The notes beneath the pieces are model-generated. The model saw only the letters and a program-made list of their open reading frames with translations. It was not told the origin of the DNA and ran no database searches. Below, in pieces: positions 38,502 through 49,217 of a stretch of DNA of 64,000 nt; the first letter of the stretch is position 1, and every line of letters begins with the position of its first letter. Origin of the DNA: Mesostigma viride (Eukaryota; Streptophyta; Mesostigmatophyceae; Mesostigmatales; Mesostigmataceae); NCBI GenBank assembly GCA_009746045.1, contig RPFO01000584.1:284501-348500 (forward strand), read 5' to 3'. A program made the position numbers and the translations under genes.

Positions 38502-41500
38502 ATGCCGAAGGGGCGCAAAGCTACAGGAGGGCAGGCAGCGCGCGGGGAGGACGGGACGCCCACACCGCGGGCTGCTGCCGCCAGTCACGCGCCAGTCGCC
38601 TTCAGCGCCAAAAAGAAGCAGCTCGCCACTCTGCTCGCCAAGTGCATCAGCCCCGCAGAGGCGGTGGGGGCAGTCGAGCAGGTCTTCGGTGCCGAGGACT
38701 GGGTGACGGACGCCAGCTCGTGGAGCTCGAGCCAGCTGAAGTCTGTCGTGCAGTTGCTGGCCGATCACGTTGATGTTGGCGACGTGTTGGACGCACGTGA
38801 CCCAAACGGAACGTTGGTGGCAAAACTGCTGGCCGTGGCAGATCTCGCGGCGGACGAGGAGGAGGATCAGGCGCTGCCACCAACGACACCTGCGCAGCGA
38901 AAAATGGCCAAGCCGAAAGGCGCGGCCAAGGTTTCGGCAGGTGGGGGGGCTGTCGGAAAGGAAATGAGGGCGAGGTTGGCGACATTCGTTGGGGCACCTC
39001 CGGAAACCGAAAATCAGGACGACGAGGAGGACGAGGAGGGGGAGGTCGCAGCCGAGAAATTCATGCAAGGTTTGAAGGCAGCGCTGGGAGGAATGGAGGG
39101 GGCGGGAAGCCACTTCAAGGCCTCGAAAGGGGTGGCGCTGCCAAGCCGAGCCAAGAGCGTGAAATATCGGGTTTCGGAGCGGGTGCTGCCGGGGGTGTTG
39201 GAGGACGCCAGCGACAATGGGATGGGAATCCGGTCGTGGGTCATGACGGTAAAGCCTGGAAATTGGCGGAACATGGAGAACAGGAAAATTGTCATGAACA
39301 TTGCATTGGCCATGGACACCCTTCTCAAGGAGCTGGGCTCAGCAGCCGGGGAGCTTGTGGGCATGGAGTACCTAATGAGGGTGGTGGCGGCCTTGCTGCA
39401 GGTGGAGGGCAAGGAGGGGGGGGTGGAAGGTGGCCAGCCACCTCCTGCCATTGGGGGAGGAGGCTGCACTGTCAGCCACCCCGGCTGTCAAGGCAGCTCT
39501 CCAAACTGCCATCCTCTTGGACAAGCTCAGCAAGGCTCAACAAGTAGGGAAATAGAATCCCAGCGGGACCGCTCCCTTTTCCCGCTGCCATACCCACTTA
39601 GGCCAGCGTACACCGCGTGGGGCAGGGTGAGATCGGCACGCCGGCGACAGCGTGCCACGCGCCGCCACCGCGAGTACACACTGCAATGCAAGGTAGTGCG
39701 TTGGCTTAATTGGCTGTGGGGAGGGGGGCAAGACCCTCCTCCTAACCCTAGAGGGGCGTGCTCTAAGGGGAGGGAGGAGGCCCTTGCGAGGGTCAAGAGG
39801 CACTGCACCTGGCACAGTCGCCGCGTAGGGGGCGTTGCGACAGGCCAGGAGCAAGAAGGTGCTGATGCAATATATGGGAAGCAGAATAAGTATGAACAAC
39901 TGCGCGCGGACGCGGTGAGTCTACCAAAGGCGGAGGTGGCGGGGAAGGCACGGCTGCTCGACCTGTTGGCTATGCGGCCGAGCTGGCGGGAGATATATGC
40001 CAGCGAAGAGAACTGCATCAAGCCAGCGGTCGTGGCGAGCGCAAAGTATTGGAATGTGCCCAAGCCCAGCCGGGGATGCTCCATGGCTGAATGGGGCAAG
40101 CTCATGAGCCGGGCAGCGGGCGTGGGCATGGTGGCGTTCCGGGAGAGGCGGCCCAAGTGGGTGGATGGCTGCTTTGGAGTGGCCAAGGGGGTGGGTGAGC
40201 TTCGGTTCATCGTCAACAGGAAGCTGGGCAACCTGCTGTGGGTGGACCCCCCCAAGATCCTGCTACCCCACCTGGGCATCCTCGTGGAGGTCTACATCAA
40301 AGGCTGGTGCTACTGCGCCAAGAGCGACCTCGTGTCATACTACTATTCCATCGAGGTGCCCGAGTGGTGGTGGGACTACCAAGGGCTTCCTAGTGTGTGG
40401 TCGACTAGCGTAGGTCTGGCAGGGCCCAGGCGGAAGGTGTGGCCCGTGCTCAAGGTGCTGGCCATGGGACATTCCCATGCGGTGGCGCTGGGGGAGGCCA
40501 TCCATGAGATGGTGCTCTACATGACCGGTGCCCTGGATCCGAGGCGCCAGGTCAACTACCTCTCAAGCGCAGGTGAGCTCACCTTGGTGCGCGACGAGTG
40601 TGGCCAGCCACTGCGCTTGGCCATCGAGTACAAGGAGGAGCGCGCCGGGGAGCTTCAGATTGACCTGGAAAACCCCCCTGCCCCCATGCTGTCCATCACC
40701 ATTGATGACTTGGTGGCCAGCAACGGGCGGACCTGCGAGGCGGTGAACCAGCTCATCACGCGCGCTATTGAGGAAGGCTACCTCCCTAACAACCTTGTGC
40801 CGTCTAAGGAGAAGACTAAGATGGCGAGCCTGGAAGGGGACGAGCTAGAAGCCCTAGGGGTGGTGCACCGACGGAACGGCGTGCTGGAACCAACGGTCAA
40901 GCAGCTCAACCTTGTGATCGCCCACACGCAGGCTATACTCACTCGAGGCCGAGCTACGGCCGAGGGGCTGGCTGCCGTCTTGGGGCGGTGGTTGTGGCTG
41001 CAGATGTTAAGCCGCAGCTGCTTGTCCATTTGGCAGCAATGTTTCAAATTCATCAGCCTGCAAGGGTGGGGGCAGCGATCCTGGGTGCTGTGGGCCGGGG
41101 TGCGGGAGGAGTTAGAGTGTGCCCTGGCCTTGGCTCCCATGCTAAGGGTTGACCGAAGCGCACCTTTGGCCCGTGAGGTGGTTGCATCTGACGCGTCCAC
41201 CTACGGGCAAGGTGTCGTGTACGCAACCATGGAGCCGGGCGATGTGACGGAGCTGGCGAGGGCACGAGAGGTGCGGGGGTACCCGACTTTGCTCATACCA
41301 AGTGAGGTGGCCTACGCTGGCCCTAGGCCACTGAGCGCGCGGGCGCAACAAGCAATCACTAGCCAGCAATGGCGGGTTGGGGTCCGGAGTCGTTGGCGGG
41401 ATCCGGGGATGCACATCAACGAGAAGGAGGTGCGGGCTGCAGTGAAGGGCGTGGAGAGGAGTGCGCGCAGCTTGGCAAACCGAGGCAAGCGGGTGGTGAG

Positions 41501-42677
41501 GTTGGTGGACTCCACCGCGGCGTTGGGCTGCTTGGCTAAGGGGCGGTCCTCATCCCACAAGCTCAACAAGCAGTGCCGCCGCTTGTGCGCGCTGACCCTC
41601 GCCACGGGGAGTCGTTCCCAGTGGGTGTGGACGCCGAGTGCACTTCAACCAGCCGATGGCGTTTCTCGCGGCCAATCCATGGCGACTTTCTTGGCAGGCT
41701 GGGTGCGCGACCTGACCGCGGAAGGCATCCATCCTAACCCGGGGCCCCCTGCACCTGTTAGCTACCTTCCATTGCTAGAGGGGAAAGTAAAGCCGGCTAC
41801 TTTGCTGGCCTACCGTCGTGGTCTTGATTCCCTCTTGACTTGGTGGGAGGCTGGTGGGCGGGCGGACGGGTCATCGTCACGAGCTGACACCCTTGAGGAG
41901 ACATTTTGTGCGTATGTCGCCTGGGCTCATTTTCGGGGGTACAGCCGCCAAGTGTGTGTCAATGCCTTGATGGGGTTGCAACTTTATTATCCCGGTATGG
42001 TGAAGCGGTGGGACTTGGCCCGTGGCGTCCTCGCTGGGTGGAAAACACTTGTGCCCCCCCGTGCCCCTCCTCCCATTCCATGGGAGGCGGCGTTTGCACT
42101 TGCCAGCACGATGGTCATGCAAGGTCAGCGCCTTGCGGGCCTGCTGGTTGTCATCGTGTTCCGCCATTACCTGCGAATCTCGGAGGCGCTGAACCTCCGT
42201 GTTGGCCATGTGCGCCTCCAGCCTGACGTTCGGCTTGGGCCGGCTCAACGGGGCGCCCTACTGCTGAGGTCTACCAAGACCTCTAAGGGCAAGACTCAGT
42301 CAGTGGTGGTAGAAGATGTGATGTCTGAAACCATCCTCCGTCACTGCATCGCGGGTAAGCACGCTTGGGAGGCCGTGTTCCCTTTCACCTACCCGCAATT
42401 CCGGCGCATTTGGCAGGCTGCGAGTCAGGCCTTGGGGGTCGCCCAGATTTTCACCATTCACGGGCTGCGGCATGGAGGTGCCACTCACGATTTCCTCGCG
42501 GGTCGCAGCATGGGGGACATCCAGGGCCGGGGGCGCTGGCTTAGCAGCTCCACGGTTGCCCATTATGTGGGCTTGCACCGCAGTTTGGAGGTGCAGCTGC
42601 CTGAGGTTATTCTTCGGGCCATGGCCGCCTGCCCCCCTCGGGCCTGGCGGGCTATTTTGAAATTGCCCTCCACCTAA
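38502..42677 (+). CDS. Gag-RT-RNase H-tyrosine recombinase polyprotein
   Basis: A 1391-residue frame from MPKGRKATGG. Residues 1-305 are gag-like, matching element 1 (KGVALPSRAK ... RVLPGVLEDA). At a G8 run (39416-39423) the true gag frame leaves this frame and stops at 39553-39555; the fused frame instead continues through a conserved basic linker into RT. RT (~510-800): FGVAKGVGELRFIVNRK, AKSDLVSYYYS and TIDD (40691-40702). RNase H (~885-1070): VVASDASTYG, HINEKEVRAAV, RLVDSTAAL, QPADGVSR. A 2A-like IHPNPGP follows at 41727-41747. Tyrosine recombinase (~1090-1390): HYLRISEALNLR, IHGLRHGGATH, VAHYVGLHRS. All catalytic residues are present, so it may be functional. Confidence 0.9.
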   Translation: MPKGRKATGGQAARGEDGTPTPRAAAASHAPVAFSAKKKQLATLLAKCISPAEAVGAVEQVFGAEDWVTDASSWSSSQLKSVVQLLADHVDVGDVLDARDPNGTLVAKLLAVADLAADEEEDQALPPTTPAQRKMAKPKGAAKVSAGGGAVGKEMRARLATFVGAPPETENQDDEEDEEGEVAAEKFMQGLKAALGGMEGAGSHFKASKGVALPSRAKSVKYRVSERVLPGVLEDASDNGMGIRSWVMTVKPGNWRNMENRKIVMNIALAMDTLLKELGSAAGELVGMEYLMRVVAALLQVEGKEGGVEGGQPPPAIGGGGCTVSHPGCQGSSPNCHPLGQAQQGSTSREIESQRDRSLFPLPYPLRPAYTAWGRVRSARRRQRATRRHREYTLQCKVVRWLNWLWGGGQDPPPNPRGACSKGREEALARVKRHCTWHSRRVGGVATGQEQEGADAIYGKQNKYEQLRADAVSLPKAEVAGKARLLDLLAMRPSWREIYASEENCIKPAVVASAKYWNVPKPSRGCSMAEWGKLMSRAAGVGMVAFRERRPKWVDGCFGVAKGVGELRFIVNRKLGNLLWVDPPKILLPHLGILVEVYIKGWCYCAKSDLVSYYYSIEVPEWWWDYQGLPSVWSTSVGLAGPRRKVWPVLKVLAMGHSHAVALGEAIHEMVLYMTGALDPRRQVNYLSSAGELTLVRDECGQPLRLAIEYKEERAGELQIDLENPPAPMLSITIDDLVASNGRTCEAVNQLITRAIEEGYLPNNLVPSKEKTKMASLEGDELEALGVVHRRNGVLEPTVKQLNLVIAHTQAILTRGRATAEGLAAVLGRWLWLQMLSRSCLSIWQQCFKFISLQGWGQRSWVLWAGVREELECALALAPMLRVDRSAPLAREVVASDASTYGQGVVYATMEPGDVTELARAREVRGYPTLLIPSEVAYAGPRPLSARAQQAITSQQWRVGVRSRWRDPGMHINEKEVRAAVKGVERSARSLANRGKRVVRLVDSTAALGCLAKGRSSSHKLNKQCRRLCALTLATGSRSQWVWTPSALQPADGVSRGQSMATFLAGWVRDLTAEGIHPNPGPPAPVSYLPLLEGKVKPATLLAYRRGLDSLLTWWEAGGRADGSSSRADTLEETFCAYVAWAHFRGYSRQVCVNALMGLQLYYPGMVKRWDLARGVLAGWKTLVPPRAPPPIPWEAAFALASTMVMQGQRLAGLLVVIVFRHYLRISEALNLRVGHVRLQPDVRLGPAQRGALLLRSTKTSKGKTQSVVVEDVMSETILRHCIAGKHAWEAVFPFTYPQFRRIWQAASQALGVAQIFTIHGLRHGGATHDFLAGRSMGDIQGRGRWLSSSTVAHYVGLHRSLEVQLPEVILRAMAACPPRAWRAILKLPST
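41721..41747 (+). other. 2A-like NPGP motif in element 2
   Basis: EGIHPNPGP sits at the same RNase H/recombinase boundary as GDVHPNPGP in element 1. The Asp of the canonical motif is replaced by Gly, which could weaken ribosome skipping. Confidence 0.5.
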
Positions 42678-42749
42678 TTTGGTTGTTCATTTCTCTGTCA
42701 TTATGCTAGGTTCTTTGCCCCTGGCATGGATCGCCAGGGAGGGATATAA

Positions 42750-42886
42750 GGGTAAGGCTAGCCTTTGCCAAGCAATAAGTGTTCCCATGAGCATCGGCGG
42801 CCGGGATGTGGCCTGCCTTTTGTATGTGCTCCACTCATTGTTTTAATAAAGAGTCTGGTTACCCTGGAGTTCCACGGTTAATAGAA
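42750..42886 (+). repeat. Split direct repeat B1
   Basis: 137 bp, copied at 43344-43480. It contains AATAAA near its 3' end (polyadenylation-type signal) and directly precedes A2. Confidence 0.9.
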
Positions 42887-43318
42887 TCGTGGTTCTCTGA
42901 ACATAGTTTCTTTATAGTGAGATGGAAGGGTAGCCGCTATAGCTAGGTTATTGGGTTCACGTGACATACCTTTTGAGGCCGGTGCGGCCTGATCCGGATC
43001 AGTCGTGGCCAAAGCTTTGGCCAGTTTTTCTTGGCCAGGTGGCAGGAGCTACGTTGAGATATAAACCTGCCACTGTCTAGGTTTCTTGGCTCATGGCGTA
43101 GTGATTAACTAGATCTAGATTCTTTCTCTCACGCAATATGTGACCTAATAGCCCCGGCAGCCTTACGTAAGCTGCCGGCAATTAGAACGCCACATTGCGT
43201 CATTTGTTCAGACGCAACATTTGCGTGGCGAAAAAATGCCGTCCGGGCCAAGGCCGCATGACACGCAAAAAAGGACAAAAACAAACCCACCTAGCTAAGG
43301 TCGGCCTCTTTTCTTTTC
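42887..43318 (+). repeat. Split direct repeat A2
   Basis: 432-bp copy of A1, directly joined to B1. In YR elements the B1-A2 junction carries the recombination sequence used to form the circle. Confidence 0.9.
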
Positions 43319-43343
43319 CCGCCCACCCTCCCTGCGTGTTTGG

Positions 43344-43480
43344 GGGTAAGGCTAGCCTTTGCCAAGCAATAAGTGTTCCCATGAGCATCGGCGGCCGGGA
43401 TGTGGCCTGCCTTTTGTATGTGCTCCACTCATTGTTTTAATAAAGAGTCTGGTTACCCTGGAGTTCCACGGTTAATAGAA
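43344..43480 (+). repeat. Split direct repeat B2 (right terminus)
   Basis: Copy of B1 that ends the element at ...GGTTAATAGAA. 25 bp of unique sequence separate it from A2. Confidence 0.9.
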
Positions 43481-45223
43481 ACTGTATATACTGTCTGAGA
43501 ACACCCTGAACGACTGCAGGCCATAGGACCATGGTTTATAACTAACACATGAGTAAAACTGCTCTTACGCATGTGTGTTTTAGCTGCAGCGGAAGACGAA
43601 GATAGAGATGTAAAAAATTGTATGACGTAAACCAACTAGGTGTGACAGTTATGTGCACAGAGAGCGTCCCCTCTTTTTAGGCATAGCTGGCTGACTCAAA
43701 ACACCACGACAGCGTTGCCAGTTACACTCATGATCTAGGACACCCCGGCACGTACCTGCTACTTACGTCGCCTCATTCCAGATGGTTGCAAAAAAGTTGC
43801 TGAAATCCGCAGCGAGGTCAGCTTTCCGAGAGCTGAGCGCACCAAAGCTGGCCAACCGGTTCGAAAATGATATAAACCACGCTTGTGCTGCGTTCTAGGT
43901 CCAAGAAATACCGAAAGTGAAGACCTATAAGGTGCGCTCGCTGCCCAGCCTGAACGTCCCTAAAACATGGTCGACAATGGAAATCGGGCAAGAATATCAC
44001 GGCCCAGGCGCTCCCATGTCAAATACTCCGTTTCTAAACTCCAGACTATAATCAAAATCGTCCACAAAAATTTCCTGGCTTGATTCGCACCACGATTGCT
44101 AAAACACTAACATGTTTGTGCCAAAATTGACCCTCCGCGAGCAGGCGATCTGCGACCCATTTGTGTTGTGCAGCTGTGCTACAGCGCTACACATAAAAAC
44201 TTGTGCAGAAAATATTCACAGCCTTTAAGCATAACTAACAACCTTTCGCTTTTGCTACTGGGCGCCCGAAATGATAAACACACGTGAAAACGCCGGCCAC
44301 GATTGTCAGGTCGTCATATCCACCTCACTTCATTCCCGCACCCACTTTTTCGCTCCAAAATCGGTTATATTTTTGGTCGAGGTACCTACTTTCCCGCCAT
44401 TATACCCGGTACCCGGGTACGGAATCCGGGTACCATGTGCCGGTACCACGGGTCGGGTACATCATGCCGGGTACGGTCCACATGGGGTACGGTCCATATA
44501 GTGACCCCCCCCCCGGTACCTCGGTTATAGTGACCACTAGGACGATTTAGGACAAAGTCCTAAATTTAGGACCGTGGGAGCGCTAACATCAGGTGTTTGC
44601 CTGTTCAGGCTTCCCTAGTTCCCCAGGGCAGGATTTAATTGTTGCCTATGTGTTTCATTTTGTCATTTGTTTGCTGTGGCAGTTTACCATCTGGCAAGTA
44701 GACGGGCGCCGTAAGACGGGCGCCAATAGACCCCTGTTGAGAGAATGGCAGGCAAACTATTGTAATACGTCTTACTTTGTCAAGTGGTATTTTAATCGTC
44801 ATGAGTTTATTGTACTTATATTGAATATGTACTGGGTTTTATGGGATTAGTATCTGGGATTAATGTAACTCACCGCCAGAAGGTCATTGTACTGGAGGCT
44901 CTACCGAGGTGATGGGATTTATTCCTGGAGAAGACCTCATAGAATTAACCTGTATGTATTTAATTTTGTGTGTTTCTAACTAATATCTCAGTGGTGGTAC
45001 TAATATGTAATGCCACTTCCATAGGTTTTTATCCATTTCTCATGGAATGGTTTTCCCTGTGGCAGATCTGTTTCTTTCCAGTTCCTTAAAAGAAAGGGCT
45101 GGGGGAATGGCATTGGCCATTAAAAACATCTGTTCAAGCTTCAAGCTGGAGTGAAGGATCGACATTTCAAGCTACTTCAAGGGTCCCTGGCAGGGGATGT
45201 GATCAGAAAAGAAGGGATTGGAG
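43481..45223. other. Noncoding region with GGTACC-rich cluster
   Basis: No gene is seen. At 44395-44520 a dense series of GGTAC/GTACC/GGGTAC motifs occurs (ACCCGGTACCCGGGTACGG, CCGGTACCACGG). The palindrome GTCCTAAATTTAGGAC at 44555 also occurs near 31739. GACGGGCGCC is repeated at 44700-44725, like 57183-57205. Confidence 0.5.
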
Positions 45224-45840
45224 TTAACGTAAAGGATTTACGTTAGATGGATAGAGATTGTTACGCTCTTTCCAACGGCACCTTGAACGCCTCATTTGGT
45301 TACGGGACGTAAAACTTAGTTATGACGTTTCCAAGGCTGTGCCGACAGTACCCGGCGCGCCACTGTGGGCGCGTACGGACACAGGATGTACAAGTGTCAC
45401 CATGATAGTCCGCAGGACGTTGACAGGACTTGTACAGGACTTGATGGTCAATTGATAGGTAGGCGTGCTGTAGCGCGCCAGGACCTATGAGACAATTGAT
45501 GCTGAGTAGTGTACGGATAGGTCCACAGGACTAGCCGTATGGACAATTGGTAGATCTGCGCGCCAAAGGCGTGCCAGAGTCTGTGTAATCAATTGATTGA
45601 CAGTTCGGCTGTGACAGTACAGCTGAATACTTGGACGCGTCCCTAGCAAGCTATATGTATGACTTGGTAGCTCTAGGACGCCAGTTCTTGCGTGCACTTT
45701 CTCTTGGCACTGCGACCCTGTCGCCTGTGCTGCGTGCAGTCTTGGAAGTGACGTGACTTACGTCTGTGTTTCCTTATTCATAATAAAGGCAACATTCCTG
45801 CAAGAACCATGGCGAACTTCGGCATAACTCTCTCACAACT
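45224..45840 (+). repeat. End region L of the Tnp2/CACTA-like element
   Basis: Starts TTAACGTAAAGGATTTAC and runs into the first codons of the transposase gene; copied inverted at 25351-25962. It carries multiple CAATTGAT / ATCAATTG and AGGAC / GTCCT motifs in both orientations (45420-45600), typical of subterminal transposase-binding repeats. It likely also holds the promoter. The exact terminal inverted repeat was not found. Confidence 0.75.
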
Positions 45841-48800
45841 GCTAATGGGCTTGGGGTACCGTGTGTACGATGCCTGCCCATGCGAGGGTTACTTGTACAA
45901 GGACAAGATTACTAAGAGCTGCCCTCTTTGCAAGCTGTCGCGCTACGAGACGTACACTGACAGAAACGGTGACATTGTCAACTCGCGGAAAGCGCATCGC
46001 CAGGTTAGGCACTTCCCCCTGATGGATCGGATTAGGGCCTGGTTCCGAGTCCCGGAAATGGCGGAAGCCCTTCAGTACGCTGCGAACTATGAAAACAGGG
46101 AGCCAGACTCATCCACGCGCGTTGTGGACGGCTTGAAAGGCAGGTTTGCACTTGTTTCTACGCCTAAAGTTCTGTTATGCAATGTGTGCCAAAGTATCAA
46201 GTTCGAGATTTTTCCTCTGGTGCGTATCTTTTGTTTGTACTGCTCTGATGGATACCTTTCTTTTTACGTCTGGTGTTTCTTGTGCATGGACCTGTTCGTG
46301 CAGACAGCCGTGCCATCCATGTAGCACATAAAGAACAACTGGGACTTTCGCAGCCAGCCGCGGAACACCATCTTCCTTCTGAATTTTGACGGTGTATGTC
46401 CAAGGTCTTTCATGGATACCCACAGCAGTTGGCCCGCGTTTGTTTCCTGTGTGAACTTGCCCGAGTGGGTGATGGTGAATGGGCGGTTTTGCCCTATGGT
46501 GCTTCTTGTGGGCGCCATGAAGGGGAAGGCACCCAAGAACATGACCATTTTTTGGACTTGATCGCTGAGGACTTCCTGGTACTGTGGAAGGGGTATTACA
46601 TTTGTGATGTGACGCTGGACGTGGCCGGTGTTTACACTACGACATTTGTGAGGTCCATTCTTGCTGGCATAATTCACGACTACCCGGCATACTCCAAGTC
46701 CCTGAACATTCCAGATGCAGGGTACTATCAATGCGTCCTACATGGTGATGAGTGGCGTGGGGTTTTTATCTCAAATGGCCGTATCGTTCTCCTTGGCAAT
46801 GACCGCATGTTTCCCGAGGGTGACCCCCGCCGGCCGGCTCACGCTCCTGTTGTTCAGGAGATGGACCATGCTGGCTACCTGAAGTACTGTGCTACGCTAA
46901 AAAAGCAGCCCGAGCCGTTTCTCAAGTTACCGTACTGGGTTCACCTGAAGATCCGTCATTTTATTGACGAGTTCCATCTGTGTCCCAACAACTTCAAGCG
47001 GGTCATTCATTGCACAAGCGGTAATTGCTAAACATTTAATTGTATCATTTCATTGTGATTGTTGCATGCATACATTGACTGTGGCCTATCTGTTCACATG
47101 GAAAGCTGATGTAATATTGTTTTTTTTTTCTGTTTGTACTATATGCAGGGAAGGCTATGGCGACCGGGTCACTTCGTGGCAGGCTGAAGGTCCTCGGTCT
47201 GAACCCGGAGCTGTGGCGGCCTGATGAAGACCCTCCACCGGAGGGAGACCCACCACCGGAGGGAGACCCACCACCGGAGGGAGACCACCAAAGTCCACCG
47301 AAGAAAGGCCGCAAGAAGAAGAGGGCGCCAGCACCGCGCCCCGGGTTCCAGCTGACGGCTGAGGAAAAGGCTGATATCAAGCGTAAGTGTGACATTGGGT
47401 TTTTATTTTTCCCGTAATTTGGAAATTTAATATGTAGGACTGACTATGGGTCTGTGTGATTTACATAGGACTGACTATTTTTTTCGGCTGTCGTGTTACT
47501 ACTATGTGTTATTTTTTTGCGTGTGGTTGTAATGCGCAGGTCTCGATGACATCATGGCGCATAGCCTACCCGACTACTTCACCGGCCGGATCAGTGGCTT
47601 GCTCTGCGATGCGAAGAGTACTGAAAAATCCAAGACGCGTGACAAGATCCTCTACTTTTGCAAGCAACTCCCGACCATCTTGCGTGGGCGGTTAGATGAC
47701 GATGCACGGCAAGCATTTCTCCTTCAATCAGCGGCCTGGGACTTTGTGTTTTCTAGCGGCCCGGCGACTCAGCAGCAGTTGGATGACTGCGGCGAGATGT
47801 TTTTGCTTGCTGCTGTGGCGATGGAGCGTATAGCGCCAGCGTCTGAGATGGCAAAATCTGTTCATATGATGGCCCACCTGGCCCAGCAAATCCCCTTGTT
47901 GGGTCGATGTGACACCCGCACCATGGCGTCGGGCGAGCGGATGATGGGGGCCATCACGAAAGCTAAGCTGTCCAACGTCAATGTGGAGTGCTCCATGGAC
48001 GGAGCATATCGCAAGTCTGAGGCGCTGACCCATCTGGCCTATCACATGGTGAAAACCGGGATGGTAAGTACACGCTAGTGACCGATTTTTTTTTTAATGG
48101 ATTTGTGTGCAGATTTAGTGTTATGTACGCGCTGCTTGTGGCCCGGTCTTGTGCTGCATGCAGCTAATTTCTGTGCATATTTGTGTGCGCTGCTTGCAAT
48201 GTCTTGTTTGCTTTCTTTTTTTTCTTTCAGCCAAAAGACCGCTACTACATCTGGGACGTCATCCACGCAGACCCGTCCAAGAAGGTCGAGTTGGGGGGGC
48301 GCAGCCGCAAGGTTAAGAATTTCTACACTTTCACCGCCGCGGAATCTGATGAAGTGGGCGCGATTTTGTTGGAGTATGCGCTGCCCAATGCGGAGTACAA
48401 AGATCCCGAAGTCAACGGCGATGAGGCCTACTGGTAAGACGCCGCTGTCCTATTATTGTAAGTTGCTATTCTTTGAGCTGATTTTCTTTCAGTATATGGA
48501 ACTTCATCTGATTTCCAAGGACTACTGCCGTTATTCTAATTTTTTTTTTCTTGCATTGCTATCTTGCTTTGTATACGATGTGCATGCAGGCGGCCCTTGT
48601 GCAGCGACCTCTCATGGCTCAAAGACTGGATCGGACTCAACCAGCAGCCGCTGGTCCCGGAGCTTGTCCAGGCTGCAGCAGCCGGCGTGCAGCTCAAGGC
48701 TGAGGAGTATGATAGGGTGCACTTGTACGGTTTCAATTACCGGACAAAAGAAGCTGACAGGAAGCAAGCATGGCGGACTGCAAACTGTGGTGTAGCCTAC

Positions 48801-49217
48801 CATAAGGAGGGAAGCAGCACTCAGTACGGCTACCTGACCCACATTCTCGTGGCGAAGCTGGTGCAGCCGGTGGGGAAGTGGACTCAACAGCTTGTGCTGA
48901 GAGTAGAGCTTTTCGATGCATCGGAGGTGGCTTACATTCGGGATCAACGCTTGGTGTTGGTCGACCGCAGCGCCGAGGCACCACGCACGGCAAAGCTAGT
49001 GTGGCCAACATCTGTTAGCTCTGTTGGGTTTGTGCTGGACCCACGGCATCAGCCCCAGCTTTCGGTCATTCACTGCAAGCTGCCCCGTCACCTGGCAACC
49101 GGGTGGGCTTTGGAGAACGAGTTTTTCCAAAGCACGGCGACAAGGTGGCAGGAAGACATCAGGTACTTCCCACCTGAGCCGCCCGCTGAACCGCCGCCCG
49201 CTGAACCAGTTAGATGA
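45809..49217 (+). CDS. Tnp2-family (CACTA/En-Spm-type) transposase, seven exons
   Basis: Inferred exons: 45809-46143, 46195-46219, 46325-47020, 47149-47382, 47540-48063, 48231-48433, 48590-49217. All introns are GT-AG, with donors such as GTAAGT and pyrimidine-rich acceptors. The sum is 2645 bases; one extra T in the T6 run at 46548-46553 gives exactly 882 codons. That run is the only break (frame change between KNMTIF and LIAEDFLVLW). The protein begins with a Cys-rich part (CPCEGY ... CPLC) and continues as a Tnp2-like catalytic region (RHFPLMDRIRAWF, LLNFDGVCP, SSWPAFVSCVNLPEW). Then come a Pro/Glu repeat, a DUF4218-like part (VHMMAHLAQQIPLLGRC, SGERMMGA) and a DUF4216-like end. It would excise and insert the CACTA element in the nucleus. 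Confidence 0.85.

Larger units (their letters stand above)
37980..43480 (+). mobile_element. Full-length Ngaro/DIRS-type retroelement 2 with split direct repeats
   Basis: Structure A1 (37980-38414), ORF (38502-42677), B1 (42750-42886), A2 (42887-43318), B2 (43344-43480). A1 and A2 differ essentially only by a T7/T4 run, and B1 and B2 are both 137 bp. This A1-ORF-B1-A2-B2 arrangement is the split-direct-repeat layout of Ngaro/PAT-like tyrosine-recombinase elements. The coding region is open from end to end. No target duplication is seen, as expected for recombinase insertion. The near-identity of the repeats suggests a recent insertion. Confidence 0.92.

Noticed and set aside
38502-42677. Taking the 1391-codon ORF as the natural single polyprotein
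   Set aside because: The gag-homologous sequence changes frame at the G8 run, and element 1 has separate overlapping gag and pol frames. The fusion may be a homopolymer effect, so it is reported with that caveat.
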